Positions 12,381-23,508 of a stretch of DNA of 64,000 nt are shown here, in pieces (the stretch's first letter is position 1; each line of letters begins with the position of its first letter). The stretch is from Scenedesmus sp. ARA3 (taxonomy: Eukaryota > Chlorophyta > Chlorophyceae > Sphaeropleales > Scenedesmaceae), in the NCBI GenBank assembly GCA_004335835.1, contig RWJK01001599.1:1-64000 (forward strand). Direction: 5' to 3'. A program made the translations under genes and the position numbers. The notes beneath the pieces are model-generated. The model saw nothing but the letters and a program-made list of their open reading frames with translations, was not told where the DNA came from and did not search any database.

Positions 12381-13059
12381 GCACAGCCAGCAGCTGGGTG
12401 CTATCGTTGCACCTGGGGATGGGATGGGAGCCATGCAGTCTTCTCAAGGCATCACATTACACCTGGCATTGCCATCTCTGGGGGCTGTGCTGCGCTAATG
12501 AAGGGGCTGCTGTGCAGCTTGGATGTTGAGATTGCCTTTTGTCGGGCACTGGAGTATGCTGTACTATGTTCAATACACATGCAGAGTGAACTCTGTGGAT
12601 CGCAGCAGCATTCACAGGCATGGCCAGAGGCGCATGTGGGATGTTGTTGTCAGATACTTTGCCAGCCATAAGCGGTTCCTGCAGCCAGCAGTTCAAGATG
12701 CAAAGGCAACCAATGCCCTGGAAGACGTATTGGTACAGTACTGCAACGTGCCCTGTGGTGCCGTGTTTGGCCTGGCTGCTGGGATGCAGCTGCATTTGAG
12801 CTTCAGATCTTGAGAAATGTTGAAAAGGATCAGCATCACTCATGCACATGCTGTGCATGCATGATGCAGTTGTGTAACACTTGCTCAGCTGGTTACGTTG
12901 GCAAAACCCTGATGGGGCTACAGGGCATGCCTGGCAAGCCTTGACTAGTGCCTTCTGATGCAAAAGCATGGTGAAAGTTTGCTTCGGTGTGTCGGTTTAC
13001 AAACGGCTTCTGAAGCAAATTCACTGCCATCACACTGCTGGGTCCTCACCTCATGCAGC
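12381..13059 (+). other. intergenic: prefoldin 3' flank / HECT promoter
   Basis: No gene seen. A TGTAA at 12873-12877 is a possible polyadenylation signal for the prefoldin transcript, though about 490 bp past its stop. The remainder should hold the promoter of the HECT ligase. Confidence 0.5.
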
Positions 13060-16000
13060 ATGTCGTTCTTTAGTGGCCGAGCTGGGCCACAACGTAAAGT
13101 TGATCTGCGTGGAAAATCACGTCATGAGGAAAGTAGAGAACAGGTGTTGGAACGCACACGTCTAGAGCGCGAGAAACGACAGAGAGCAAAGCTAGAACAG
13201 AAGAGTGCGTTGGCTATTCAGGCTCGCTGGAGGCAGGTGTACACAGCTAGGTGCTACGCGGATCGCCTTCGCAGCAAGTGGATAGAGACATATGAGGCTG
13301 AACGGGGCAACAGGTAACGGCGTGGCTCGTGACCTTCAGGGTCTCTTTGGTAGAAGGTGCTCCTCATGCAGGCATGCCGTGTCTGGCACATCAGCTCTCC
13401 CTGCTCTTCTGCTGAGCTTGTTGGTTCATGTATCAGTCTATTGTTTTTGATGCCTGCAGGAACGACCTGGAGCAGCAGCAGCTGCTTTGCAGTTCATATT
13501 GCATATCTCTGCTGCTGAGGTTCTATGACCTCAATAATGTGGGGGACAGGGCAAGGCTGGCTACAGTCTGCAGGGCTCTGATGTCTGCCGCCACCGCAGG
13601 TGTGTGGCTAGCAGTGCTGCTGTGGTTCGGGCAGCTGCCTGCAGCAAACACTTTTGCACGTCCAGAGTAACAGGCCTGACTGCATCCGCGACCCTGCAAT
13701 TAGCTGCTGAGGCTGCTGGTGCGGCATAATTGCCTATTGTTGCACAGTTAAGCATGGCAGTGGGTTTCTGCAGACTTCAAGCACCACTGTGTTGACTGCA
13801 GAGCAAGTTGCAGGCTGGTCCCTACATGCTGACTGTCTGTCACACCGCCTGCCCTCTCCTTGAGCATGCACAGGCACATGTGCCTTGCTCAGTGATGCAG
13901 CAGCAGCAGCAGCAGCTGTTCCCTCGGCATCATCTGCAGGCCCAAGCAGCCAGCAGCTAGCCCTGTTCAGGGTGAACAAGCTCTCTGCGCTATGCCTCAC
14001 CACACTAGCATGCCGTGCGTGTGAGGCAGCAGCAGCGCTTGCAGGACCACTGGCAGGGCTGGCAGCTTCACTGCAGCCACAAGCAGCAATGCTAGACTTC
14101 CTTCTGAAGGCAATCAACCCTGACAGCTGGAAGCAACAGCAGCAGCAGCAGCAGCAAGAGGGCCTTGCAGCAGCTGCTCAGCAGAGCTGCCAAGCAGGAG
14201 CAGCAGCCGTGCTGCGCCACCTGTACAACAGGCAGCTGTATGGGCAGCTGCGTGTGCTGCTGCTGGCGCTGCCTGCTGGCACCCCCAGCAAGTCAGCAGC
14301 AGAGGTGCTGGTCACACAAATGACAGTCAGGTGCATCACTCTGCAGCTAGCGCCCACGCGCACAGCCCCACAAGCAGCAGCAGCTGCAGCAGCAGCAGCT
14401 GGCGCAGATGGCAGCACAACAGGCGCTGCTGAAGGGACCAACCAAGCAGCAGCAGCAGCAGCAGCAGCAGCAGAGGTGCTGAAGCATGGTGTGAGCCAGC
14501 TGCTGTTTGTGCCTGGGCTTTGGGCCAAGTGTGGCTCGCTGGCGCCTGTGACTGGCCGCCTGTGCAGCTTGTCACTTGCAGAGCTGACTCAGCAGCCCAG
14601 CAGCAGGCATCTGCTGGAAGCACTGCCACACAGCAGCTCATGGCATAGTAGCAGTACAAACAGCAGCAGCAGCAGCAGCAGACACAGAGCAGTGAGTGAG
14701 GCGGCTGCTGAGCTTGCTGTTGCTGCCAACAGCCTGGGTGCTTGGATGGAGAACTTGCTGGCTGCAACAGCAGCAGGCGCTCTGCTGAAGGGCACAGAAG
14801 GCGAGGCAGCGCTCGCAGCGCAGGCTGTGAGTGTGCTGCTGCTGGTGCTGCAGGCAGGGCGGCAGCTGGCGCTGCTGCAGAAGCACACACAGCGGCAGCT
14901 GAAGCAGCAGCAGCAGCAGCAACAACGCAGCGGGTCGCTGCATGCTGGGAGCACAGCAGCGGCGGCGCAAGCAGCAGCAGGGGATCCGAGTCGTGCCCGC
15001 GCTGGTGCTGCTTTCGTACCTGGTGCAGGATTCACGGCTGGTGCTCAGGCCATGGATGTAGACGAAGAGAGCAGCAGCAGCGGCTCAGAAGATGAAATGG
15101 ATGTGGAAGGTGTAGCCAGCCCAACAGCAGCAGCGGCAGCTGCAGCTGGCCCTAGCATCAGCACTGCAGTTGCAGCGCAGCAGCAGCAGCAGCACGCTGC
15201 TGTCGGTGCACCCAGCAAACAGGCAGTTGCGGCTTCAGCCTATTCTGGTGAAGCGGCAGCAGCGCAGCAGCAGCTACAAGGCAGCAGCAGCTGCCTGCAG
15301 CTGCTTGCAGGAACGAGCCAAGGCACGCAGCTGCTGCGCAAGCTGTGTGCGCTGCTACTGCCTGCAGCCAATGCTGACGGCGCTGCGCAGCTGCAGCAGC
15401 AGCTGCAGCAGGGGTCAACAGCAGCAGCAGCAGCAGCGGTGCTACCAGGTGGAGGCGCGCAGCAGCAGCTGTGTGCTCTGCTCTGGTCTCTCAGCAGGCC
15501 TCGGCAGTACAGGCAGCGCATATGGCTAGGCTTTAGTGTTGGTGTGCGGCTGGTGCCTCGCCTCTGGTTTAGCTACATCTTGCCGCTGCACCGAGCCACT
15601 CCCAACGGGCTTTTGTCCCCGAGCGGCGGCAGCAGCAGCAGCAGCAGCTGGGTGCAGCCGCTGCTGGTGCTTGCGCAGAGCTACAGCGCAGCGCTGTCGT
15701 TCACACACATCGAGGACTTCTACGCTGATGCTGCGCCGCTGGTGCCGCTGGCTCAGCTGTATGATGCAGCCAAGCCATCAGCAGGGCTGGTAATGCTGCT
15801 CAAGGCAGCAGTGTGGCAGGTGAGGGGTGGACATGGCCTGGTATGTTTATTGTTGTAATGCAGTGGCAAGGCACGTCAGGCAGTGGGCAGCACAGGCAGC
15901 CTACTCCTTTTTGTTGCCACGCGTTTTGTAACGTGCATCAAGCTCTCACACTGATCCTGAGGCATACACCAGCTGGCTGCTGTGCTCCACTGCATATCTG

Positions 16001-19000
16001 TTGACTTCACAGCATGAAGTGTTGACTTCATGCTGTGATCACCGCATGACGCTAAGCTGTGCTGGCTTCTGCCCCTCTGCTGCCCCAGGTGCTGTGGTGT
16101 GAGCCATCCTCAGCCAGCGCCTCAGCCACACTCACATGCTTCATCCTGCTCGCTGCCGTGCATTGTTGCGTCATGCTGCTGCCCCAGGTGCTATGGTGTG
16201 AGCCGTCCTCAGCCAGCAACTCAGCCAGCCATACTGGATATGTCAATTTCACGCTCCAATGCCCCATGTTCTGCTCGCTGCTGTGCATTGTGTCTTGCTG
16301 CTGCCCCAGGTGCTGTGGTGTGAGCCCTCCTCAGCCAGCAACTCAGCCAGCCATACTGTATATGTCGATTTCACGCTACAATGTCCCATGCTCTGCTCGC
16401 TGCTGTGCATTGTGTTATGCTGCTCTCCCAGGTGCTGTGGTGTGAGCCCTCCTCAGCCAGCAGCGCCTCAGCCAGCCCCCAGCAGCGCCAGCAGCAGCTG
16501 CTGCGCCGCTCCCTGGGAGAGCTCGGCGGCCTGCTGCTGTGCCAGCTGCACGACCGCAACTGCGTACGTGAGTTCTGCCCGCCAGCCGCATTCTTAGCGG
16601 AGGCGCTGCCGCCTGGCCGGCTCTTGCAGGAAGTTGCGGCGCGCGGCGGGATCGAGGCGCTTGCAGGAAATGCAGGAAATGACAGCAGCGATGACGACGC
16701 GGAGCATGCGACGCCGCTGGAGCAGCAGCAGCAATGGCAGCGGCAGCGGCAGCGGGCGTTTGCGGGAGCAGGCGAGGCAGCTGGTATGGAGACTGAGGAG
16801 CAGCAGCAGCAGCAGCAGCGGCATGCGCAGCCGGGGACTGGTGCTGCTGCAGCTGGCACAAGTAGTGCGGCTGCAGGCGCCGGCCGGCAACCTGGCAGGG
16901 GCGGTGGTGGCAGCGAATCTGAGGAGAGTGATGACGATGTGGGCATGCTGCCAGCAGCAGGTGCTGCAGGTGCTGCAGGAGATCCAGTGGCTGTCGGCGG
17001 CTTTGGATTTGGCACAGGCACAACAGCGCAGCAGCAGCGGCGACAAGGCACCTTAGGCGCAGCGGCAGCGGCAGCATTCGGCGCTGGGGGTGGGGGTGGG
17101 GGTAGCACGTCTGCTGCTGGCAGCAGGGTGTGGCTGGTGCTGCAGCATGCGCCGTGCTTGATTCCTTTCCAAGATAGGGTGCAGCTCTTCCAGGCAGTGG
17201 TATCCGAGGAGAAGGAGGTTGCTGCTGCTGCAGCTGCGTCTGCTGCTGGAGCCGGCGGCATGTTCACCTTTGATGACCCCATGAGCATGTTCATGGGCGG
17301 TGCTGCAGAGAACCGCTTCGTGACCATCAGGTGCGTTGTTGCGTTGGTTGCGTGTGTGTATGCGCGCTTTAGAAGCCGTGTTCAGCCGTGCAATGGGGCG
17401 GCTCAAAGGCCGGCTGTGCATCACGCTTTGTGCAGCTACCACATCTGTGCCTGGCTCTCCTGCGCAACCTCGACACATGTTGCTGCCGCGCGCACCTTGC
17501 CGCTTGCTGCCGACGCCTGCACGTATCACCTGGCTTTTGCTTCTGCTGCTGCTGCTGTGGCTGCGTGCCCACCTGCAGGCGCGACCAGCTGTTGGAGGAC
17601 AGTTTTGCGCAGCTCAACAGCATGGGCGCTGACCGGCTGAAGGGCCGGCTGCGCATTGCGTACGTGAACGAGGCGGGCCTGGCTGAGGCGGGCATTGATG
17701 GAGGCGGGCTGTTCAAAGATTTCATGGAAGAGCTGCTGCGCCAGGGCTTCAGCCCGCAGGTGGGTCCCAGTGTGCTGTTGCTGCTGCTGCTAGTGTGCCG
17801 CAGGTTTTCAACTGCATGTAAAGTGGCATGTTCAATGACTTTATGGAGGAGCTGCTGCGCCAGGGCTTCAGCCCGCAGGTGTGCTGCCTTGCGTTGTTGT
17901 ACAGGCTGTTGGTGCACTGCCTGGCTGTTTGCTCATGTATTGGTTCAGGATGGTTGGAACATAGTGTGGTGCTGCTGCAGTGGGTTTCGTGTGTATGGAT
18001 TTGGCATTCGTATTGTTTTGGCAAGCAACGAGGCGGGGCTGGCTGAGGCGGGCATTGATGGCGGCGGGCTGTTCAAGGACTTGATGGAGGAGCCCACAGG
18101 TATATAGACGTTGAGCTGCGTTGGTATCAAAAATCTTGTATCTGGATGTACATTCATTGCATTCCTACGGACTGTTTGTGGTTGTGTGGTGCTGTTTGTT
18201 GATGCAATGATTTTGAATGCTTTGTTTTTTTCATTGTCATGGGTGGAGTCTGTGCAAGTATATCATTAGAGAGCTGCTGCGCCAGGGCTTCAGCCCTCAA
18301 ATAGTTATCATTGTGCTGTTGCAGTTCCTACTATTGTCAGGGGCATGTCTGCCTCATTGAGCTTTTTTTTTCTGCCTGTTACCAAAGTGCTGTGTCTACA
18401 GTGGGTTGTGGGGGCTGGTCAAACTTTGTGAAAGAGTTGCTGTGGCAGGGCTTCAGCCTGCAGGTAGGGTTTGGTGCTGGGCACCATCTTGCTGTCTCAC
18501 CTGCTGTTTGGTCAGCGTCATGTCGTAATGATGCTGCAGTGGGGATGATGTGCAGATGCCAACAGGTATGATGCGTCAAGGGGTATTGAGGCAGACATGC
18601 AGCAGAAAGCAGCTGCTGCTACCTGGCTTCGAGCATTCTGCTGGTGGCTGTGCTTATGTACTTGACCCTCGCGCCTCCTGTTTTCATGTCAGGCCTTCGT
18701 TCTCTGTGCTCTCAACTCCCTCCCGCGGTCGCACCTGTCTTGCGAGAGCCCCCAGCGCTAGCTCTACCCCAACCCTGCAGCGCATCAACTCATTTTGAAT
18801 GCGGAGGGCCAGCTGCGCCTCCTGGGGCGCATGCTGGGGCAAAGTGTATCACGTGAAGCTGCCGAATCAGGCCGTCTTTGTGCGGCTGCGTGCTGCTGGC
18901 ACTGCCGCAGGCCACCAACCAACCACTTACACCACGAGCTACCAGTTCTCAGTTGCCATGCACTGCTGCCTGCTTTTCTCCTGCAGTCGCACCTGTTCTG

Positions 19001-20590
19001 CAAGAACCCGCAGCGCCAGCTGTACCCCAACCCCGCAGCCCACCAGCTGCTGCCAGATGCTGGGGGCCAGCTGCGCTTCCTGGGCCGCATGCTGGGCAAA
19101 AGTGAAACTGCTGACACCCGGCACTCATTGTGCTGCTGTGAGCTGCTAGAGCTGCGGCAGGCCACCTCATCAGCTGCTTTATGTTGCCATCTGCCCTCTT
19201 CCAATCGCCATGTCACGCCCTGCTGCCTCTTAACTCTTTCCCTCCTGCAGTCGCACCTGTTCTGCGAGAACCTGCAGCGCCAGCTCTACCCCAACCCCGC
19301 AGCTCATCAACTCATATCAGATGCTGAGGGCCGGCTGCGCTTCCTGGGCCGCATGCTGGGCAAGGATCCGGCTGCTGCCACCCAGCACTCACTGTGCTGC
19401 TGTGTGCTGCTGGAGCTGCCGCAGGCCACCAACCTAGCAACTCACATTGCCAGCTGCCCTCTCTCAGCTGCCCTGCCCTGCTGCCTCTTGCTCTCAACTC
19501 CCTCCGCAGTCACACCTGTTCTGTGAGAACCCCCAGCGCCAGCTGTACCCCAACCCCGCAGCACACCAACTCATATCAGATGCTGAGGGCCAGCTGCGCT
19601 TCCTGGGCCGCATGCTGGGCAAGGATCCGGCTGCTGCCACCCAGCACTCACTGTGCTGCTGCGTGCTGCTGGAGCTGCTGCAGGCCGCCAAACTAGCAAC
19701 TCATATTGCCAACTGTCCTCTCTCAGCTGCCCTGCCCTGCTGCGTCTTGCTCTCAACTCCCTCCTGCAGTCACACCTGTTCTGCGAGAACCCGCAGCGCC
19801 AGCTGTACCCCAACCCTGCAGCACACCAGCTGCTGCCAGATGCGGAGGGCCAGCTGCGCTTCCTGGGCCGCATGCTGGGCAAGAGTTTGTATGAGGGCGT
19901 GCTGCTGGAGCTGCCGCTGGCTGCGTTCTTTCTGAAGAAGATGCGCGGCGGCGTGTGTGACATCAACGACCTGCCCAGCTTGGATCCTGAGGTGTATAAG
20001 CACCTGGCGCAGCTCAAGCACTACAGCGGTAGGTGGAGGTCGTTGGGCTACAGCATGTACCACTGCCAGCAGTGCAACATATCTAGCAAGCACCTGCCTA
20101 GCCTGGACCCGGAGGCGTACAAGCACCTGGCGCAGCTCAAGCACTATGCCGGTGAGGGGAGTCAGTGAGGGTGAGGGTATATATACTGTTATCATTAGCA
20201 TCAACAGCATGACCATCGAGCTGACCGTTGTCCCAATTGGCAGCAGCGACACCATCGTGCTGTCATGCAGTAGCCAACTGACGGTGCACAGGACAGGTTG
20301 ATGAGTAGATGAAGAACATCAGAGCTACAGCACACCACTGGATGGATGTTCAAGGTAATGCACTGCTGGTTCAGACAGTGTTGTGTGCTACAGATGTCTT
20401 TTCGAAGCCTTTTTGCTGTCTCTTCGGCGTGGCACCAACCAGCTGCTGACGGGGCCTATGACGGCGCTACATGCATGTTGCCGCCCAGGAGCTTTGACCA
20501 CGCATGCATTGCGCGCTGCGCTGCTGCCGCCGCAGGTGACTTTGCGGACCTCTCTCTGACCTTCACAGCCACTGTGGTGGACGCCACCCC

Positions 20591-20621
<31 letters not shown>

Positions 20622-22626
20622 GCATCCACATCCGCTGCTCCCCGCACTCGCGAAGTGGACCTCAAGCCTGGAGGCCGCGACATTCCAGTGCGAGCAGACA
20701 ATGTGGTTGAATACATCCATCGGCTCGCCGACTTCCGGCTGAACCGGCAGATGGATCGAGCTGCGAACGCCTTTTTGGGCGGGTTTTTCGAGCTGATTCG
20801 GCCTCGCTGGGTGCGCATGTTCAATGAGGCGGAGCTGCAGATGCTCATCAGCGGCAGCGAGGAGGGCATCGACGTGGACGACCTGGTGGCACACGTGAAC
20901 TACGCAGGTGGGTCGGTGGGCGTGAATGTTGATGTCGGTGGTGTGACCAGGGGAAGGGGTGGTGGGTGACGTGGCAATGTTAGTAGCGCATGTGAACCAT
21001 CATGCAGCTGCCGGCGGCTCAAGTTGCTGGTGAGGCGAGGGGAGGGAGGCCAAGGATGGCAGGGGCGGATCGGGTTGTTGAGGTAGGTAAGGCATCGACG
21101 TGTACGACCTGGCGGCACACGTTAACTACGCAGGTGGGCTGCAGTCTCATTGCCGTTCACAGCACAGCACGCAGGTTGTGTCGCATATTGGTGTCACGGT
21201 TGCGGTGTGACGGCTTTGTGGTGTGACGGCTTAGTGGCGCTCGTGAACTACGCAGGTGGGGCTGGATCACACGGCTGGACAGTCTGTCGTGTATGTGCGT
21301 GAAGGTATGGTGGTGCTGATTTGCTTGTTGGGTAGGGCGTCAAAGGGGACGACCTGGTGGCGCACATGAACTATGCAGGTGGGGTGGCAGGGTGCCGTGT
21401 ATGCGTGCGTGCGGGCGCGCACGTGTGTGTATGTCTGCGGTCAGGCAGGGTTGTCAGCTGAATGGGGTGGTGGTGGTGACTGTGCGACGGCTTAGTGACG
21501 CAGTAAACTTTGCAGGTGGGGATCAAATTGCTGTCCAGGCTGTCGTGTGGCTAGCGCATCAGCTGGTGAATCCTGGCTGTGGCGATTTTACACGCAGCAA
21601 TAACCTGCCGTACAGTGATGCTTTTGACAAGTTCAGCTGTTGCTAGGCAAAGCTTCCTCTGGCCATATGCTTGCGTGCCGTGCACGTGGCTACCATGCGG
21701 AGCACCCCGTCATGCTCACGCTGTGGCATGCATACATGCCAAATACGTGTTTGTCGTACCAGCGTCACAGCATTGTAATGCTACAAATCATCGCCAGCTG
21801 TTGTGCTGCCGGTACACTGCCCTGCCGTGCAGGCGGCTACCACGCGGAGCACCTGGTCATGCTCACGCTGTGGCATGTATTTGTCGCACCAGCGTCACAG
21901 CATTGTAATCCTACAAATCATCACCAGCTGTTGTTCTGCCGCGCACTGCGCTGCCGTGCAGGCGGCTACCATGCGCAGCACCTGGTCATGCTCACCCTGT
22001 GGCATTCATCTGCTGAACCAGCCAGCGCTGCTTGCTTAGTGTTTTACAACCCATTACAATCTACTGCCGCACACTGCCCTGCCGTGCAGGCGGCTACCAT
22101 GCGGAGCACCCTGTCATGCTCACGCTGTGGGACGCGCTGCGCACCTTCTCCCCGCAGCAGCAGCGCCTCTTCCTCAAGTTTGTGACCTCATGCAGCCGCG
22201 CACCCCTGCTGGGCTTTAGGTGACCATGAAGCTTTATCAAGTTTGTTGGTTGTAAGCAGCGTCATGCTTTGCGTGCAGACGGGCGTCTTCAAAGTATAAC
22301 CTTGAATTTTTAGTGACAGCCTGCACCAACTTGCTTGCAGCCGCCTGTTCACCACTGCGTGTCCGTTGCGTCGAACCCGCTTCATAACACCAACATAACG
22401 CCTTGTTGCATTTTTTCTGCTGTGCATTCCCGGCCGCAGGTACCTGGAGCCGCAGCTGTGCATCCAGATGAGCGGCAGCGTGCTGGCGGCCGGCTCGCGC
22501 GAGCGGCTGCCCACGGCCGCCACGTGCATGAACCTGCTCAAGCTGCCGCCCTACCAGGACTTTGACGAGATGCGCAGCAAGCTGCTGTACGCGATCACAG
22601 CTGGTGCCGGCTTCGAGCTCAGCTGA
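13060..22626 (+). CDS. HECT E3 ubiquitin ligase with N-terminal IQ motif (UBE3B/UBE3C, UPL6/7 type)
   Basis: Nine exons: 13060-13313, 13460-13599, 13874-15819, 16432-17330, 17579-17759, 19770-20028, 20536-20907, 22090-22219, 22440-22626; 4368 bp, 1455 residues. HECT ligases take ubiquitin from an E2 onto a catalytic cysteine, then pass it to substrate. The N-terminus ([18 protein letters not shown], then an IQ motif with [12 protein letters not shown]) is the UBE3B/C-UPL6/7 signature. Residues about 130-1080 are an armadillo-like region swollen by poly-Q/poly-A. The HECT domain follows: [49 protein letters not shown]. The catalytic Cys is about residue 1423 in [12 protein letters not shown], and the protein ends AGFELS as usual. 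Three introns carry arrays of partial exon copies with splice sites, so minor isoforms are possible; exons were chosen as the only set preserving the complete domain and frame. Confidence 0.96.
16007..16038. repeat. inverted repeat in HECT intron 3
   Basis: Perfect 14-base arms (tcacagcatgaagt and acttcatgctgtga) around a gttg loop, just upstream of the exon-4 copy array. It could fold as a stem in the pre-mRNA. Confidence 0.8.
16073..16431 (+). repeat. tandem copies of HECT exon 4 acceptor and 5' end (3 extra copies)
   Basis: Three partial copies with acceptor-exon junctions near 16089, 16188 and 16310 precede the real exon at 16432. Each repeats the intron end (tgctcgctgctgtgcattg...ccag) and the exon start encoding [10 protein letters not shown] or close variants. 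The last spacing is about 121 bp. Every copy keeps an AG acceptor. Confidence 0.9.
17826..18466 (+). repeat. copies of HECT exon 5 3' end and donor (4 copies)
   Basis: After the real exon (17579-17759) come partial copies at about 17826-17880, 18026-18098, 18266-18301 and 18420-18465. The nearest keeps [16 protein letters not shown] and a GT donor. The 18026 copy covers the [18 protein letters not shown] part. The farthest is worn to [16 protein letters not shown]. They occupy the 5' part of the intron. Confidence 0.9.
18706..19769 (+). repeat. ~260-bp tandem array of HECT exon 6 acceptor and 5' end (4 extra copies)
   Basis: The exon start encoding [16 protein letters not shown] recurs at about 18728, 18987, 19250 and 19510 before the real exon at 19770, spaced 258-264 bp. 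Each unit is roughly 140 bp of intron end plus about 117 bp of exon through GRMLGK. The first, most distant copy has an in-frame TAG; the others stay open and nearly identical to the exon. Confidence 0.95.
21088..21520 (+). repeat. copies of HECT exon 7 3' end and donor (4 copies)
   Basis: The end of exon 20536-20907 ([12 protein letters not shown]) recurs at about 21088-21137, 21229-21259, 21330-21381 and 21480-21520, each followed by gtggg as at the real donor. The farthest copy is the most altered ([10 protein letters not shown]). Confidence 0.9.
21675..22007 (+). repeat. copies of HECT exon 8 acceptor and 5' end (3 copies)
   Basis: The start of exon 22090-22219 ([14 protein letters not shown]) recurs at about 21675-21730, 21820-21878 and 21945-22006, spaced about 130 bp. 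In the most distant copy the acceptor AG has become AC (gtgcacgtggctac), while its exon portion stays readable. Confidence 0.92.
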
Positions 22627-23508
22627 GCTGCCAGCTGCAGAAGGAGCGTGTGCTGCCGCTGCCTGGCTTTTCAGCCACCAAAGAGGTGTCGCAGTTACAG
22701 CTTGCGCAAAGGGACGGCTGCTTTGTGCCATATGCACCATGCAGAGGGGCCCTTTTTGCTGCAATTTGCTGCAATTTGTGCTGCATTGCCTGGTGCTTTG
22801 ACGCACTGTGCTGTACATGTACAGACTTTGCTTTGCGCATCGGCTTCACATGCGGACAGATGGGCCTTGTAACATATTTAACTCTCACTGAGACAGTGGC
22901 ACTCTGCAGATGTCTGGGTGTCAAAGGACGAACACTGTGTGTGACACTGCTCCTGGATTCTGTGTGTGCTGTGATCTGTTGTAAGCATTGCTCCTAGTGC
23001 TGGCTGAGTAGCTGGACATGCAGGCTGCTACGCTTGTTGCAGCCTGGCATTTCCCAACAAAAAGAGTCATGTGTATGCACCATGCATCAAATGCAGTGCA
23101 GCAGATGTGTCGTCCTGCAAGCAGCCCTTTGTCGCCCTCCGGAGGATCCTGTGGCTTTGCAACATACAAGGACGTAACATATGTGCTGGGATACGGCCAA
23201 TGGTCTAGGCTCCGCAGCATGTTTGGCAGCTGTGTGTGCTCACACCCTGATGACAACCACGATGCACTTTGACAGCTCCAGGTTACACCAGCATTTGAAG
23301 AGCTCAGTGAGCACGTGACTCTGCACATCAGGACTACATAAGCCACGTGCGCTAGCAACAATCTGGTGCCTGCGGACAGCACTACCAGTGCAACTGCAGC
23401 TGCAGTGGCACAGAAGCCATCAGATGTGGCTCAGCACAACTTCGAAAGTATGTGGTTTCACCAACGCCTCCTGCTCAACGTCCATCTGCTGTCTTGGCAC
23501 ACCCCATC
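22627..23508. other. intergenic between convergent HECT and TMPK 3' ends
   Basis: No gene seen. TGTAA occurs on the plus strand at 22868-22872 and 22980-22984 (HECT side) and on the minus strand as TTACA at 23283-23287 (TMPK side). All are plausible polyadenylation signals; the rest looks like 3' UTR and spacer. Confidence 0.5.

Noticed and set aside
13734..15858. Long antisense and alternate-frame open frames over the HECT CAG-rich exons
   Set aside because: CAG/GCA repeats stay open in all six frames (poly-Q, A, S, L, C). Only the plus-strand frame joins into a complete HECT ligase.
18706..19769. Array copies as real cassette exons of the HECT gene
   Set aside because: Each covers only the exon start and lacks a donor at a sensible place; including one would repeat a piece of the HECT fold. 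They are reported as repeats instead.
16073..22007. CRISPR-like array, because of regularly spaced repeats
   Set aside because: Units are exon-border duplications of 120-260 bp without unique spacers, in a eukaryotic gene.
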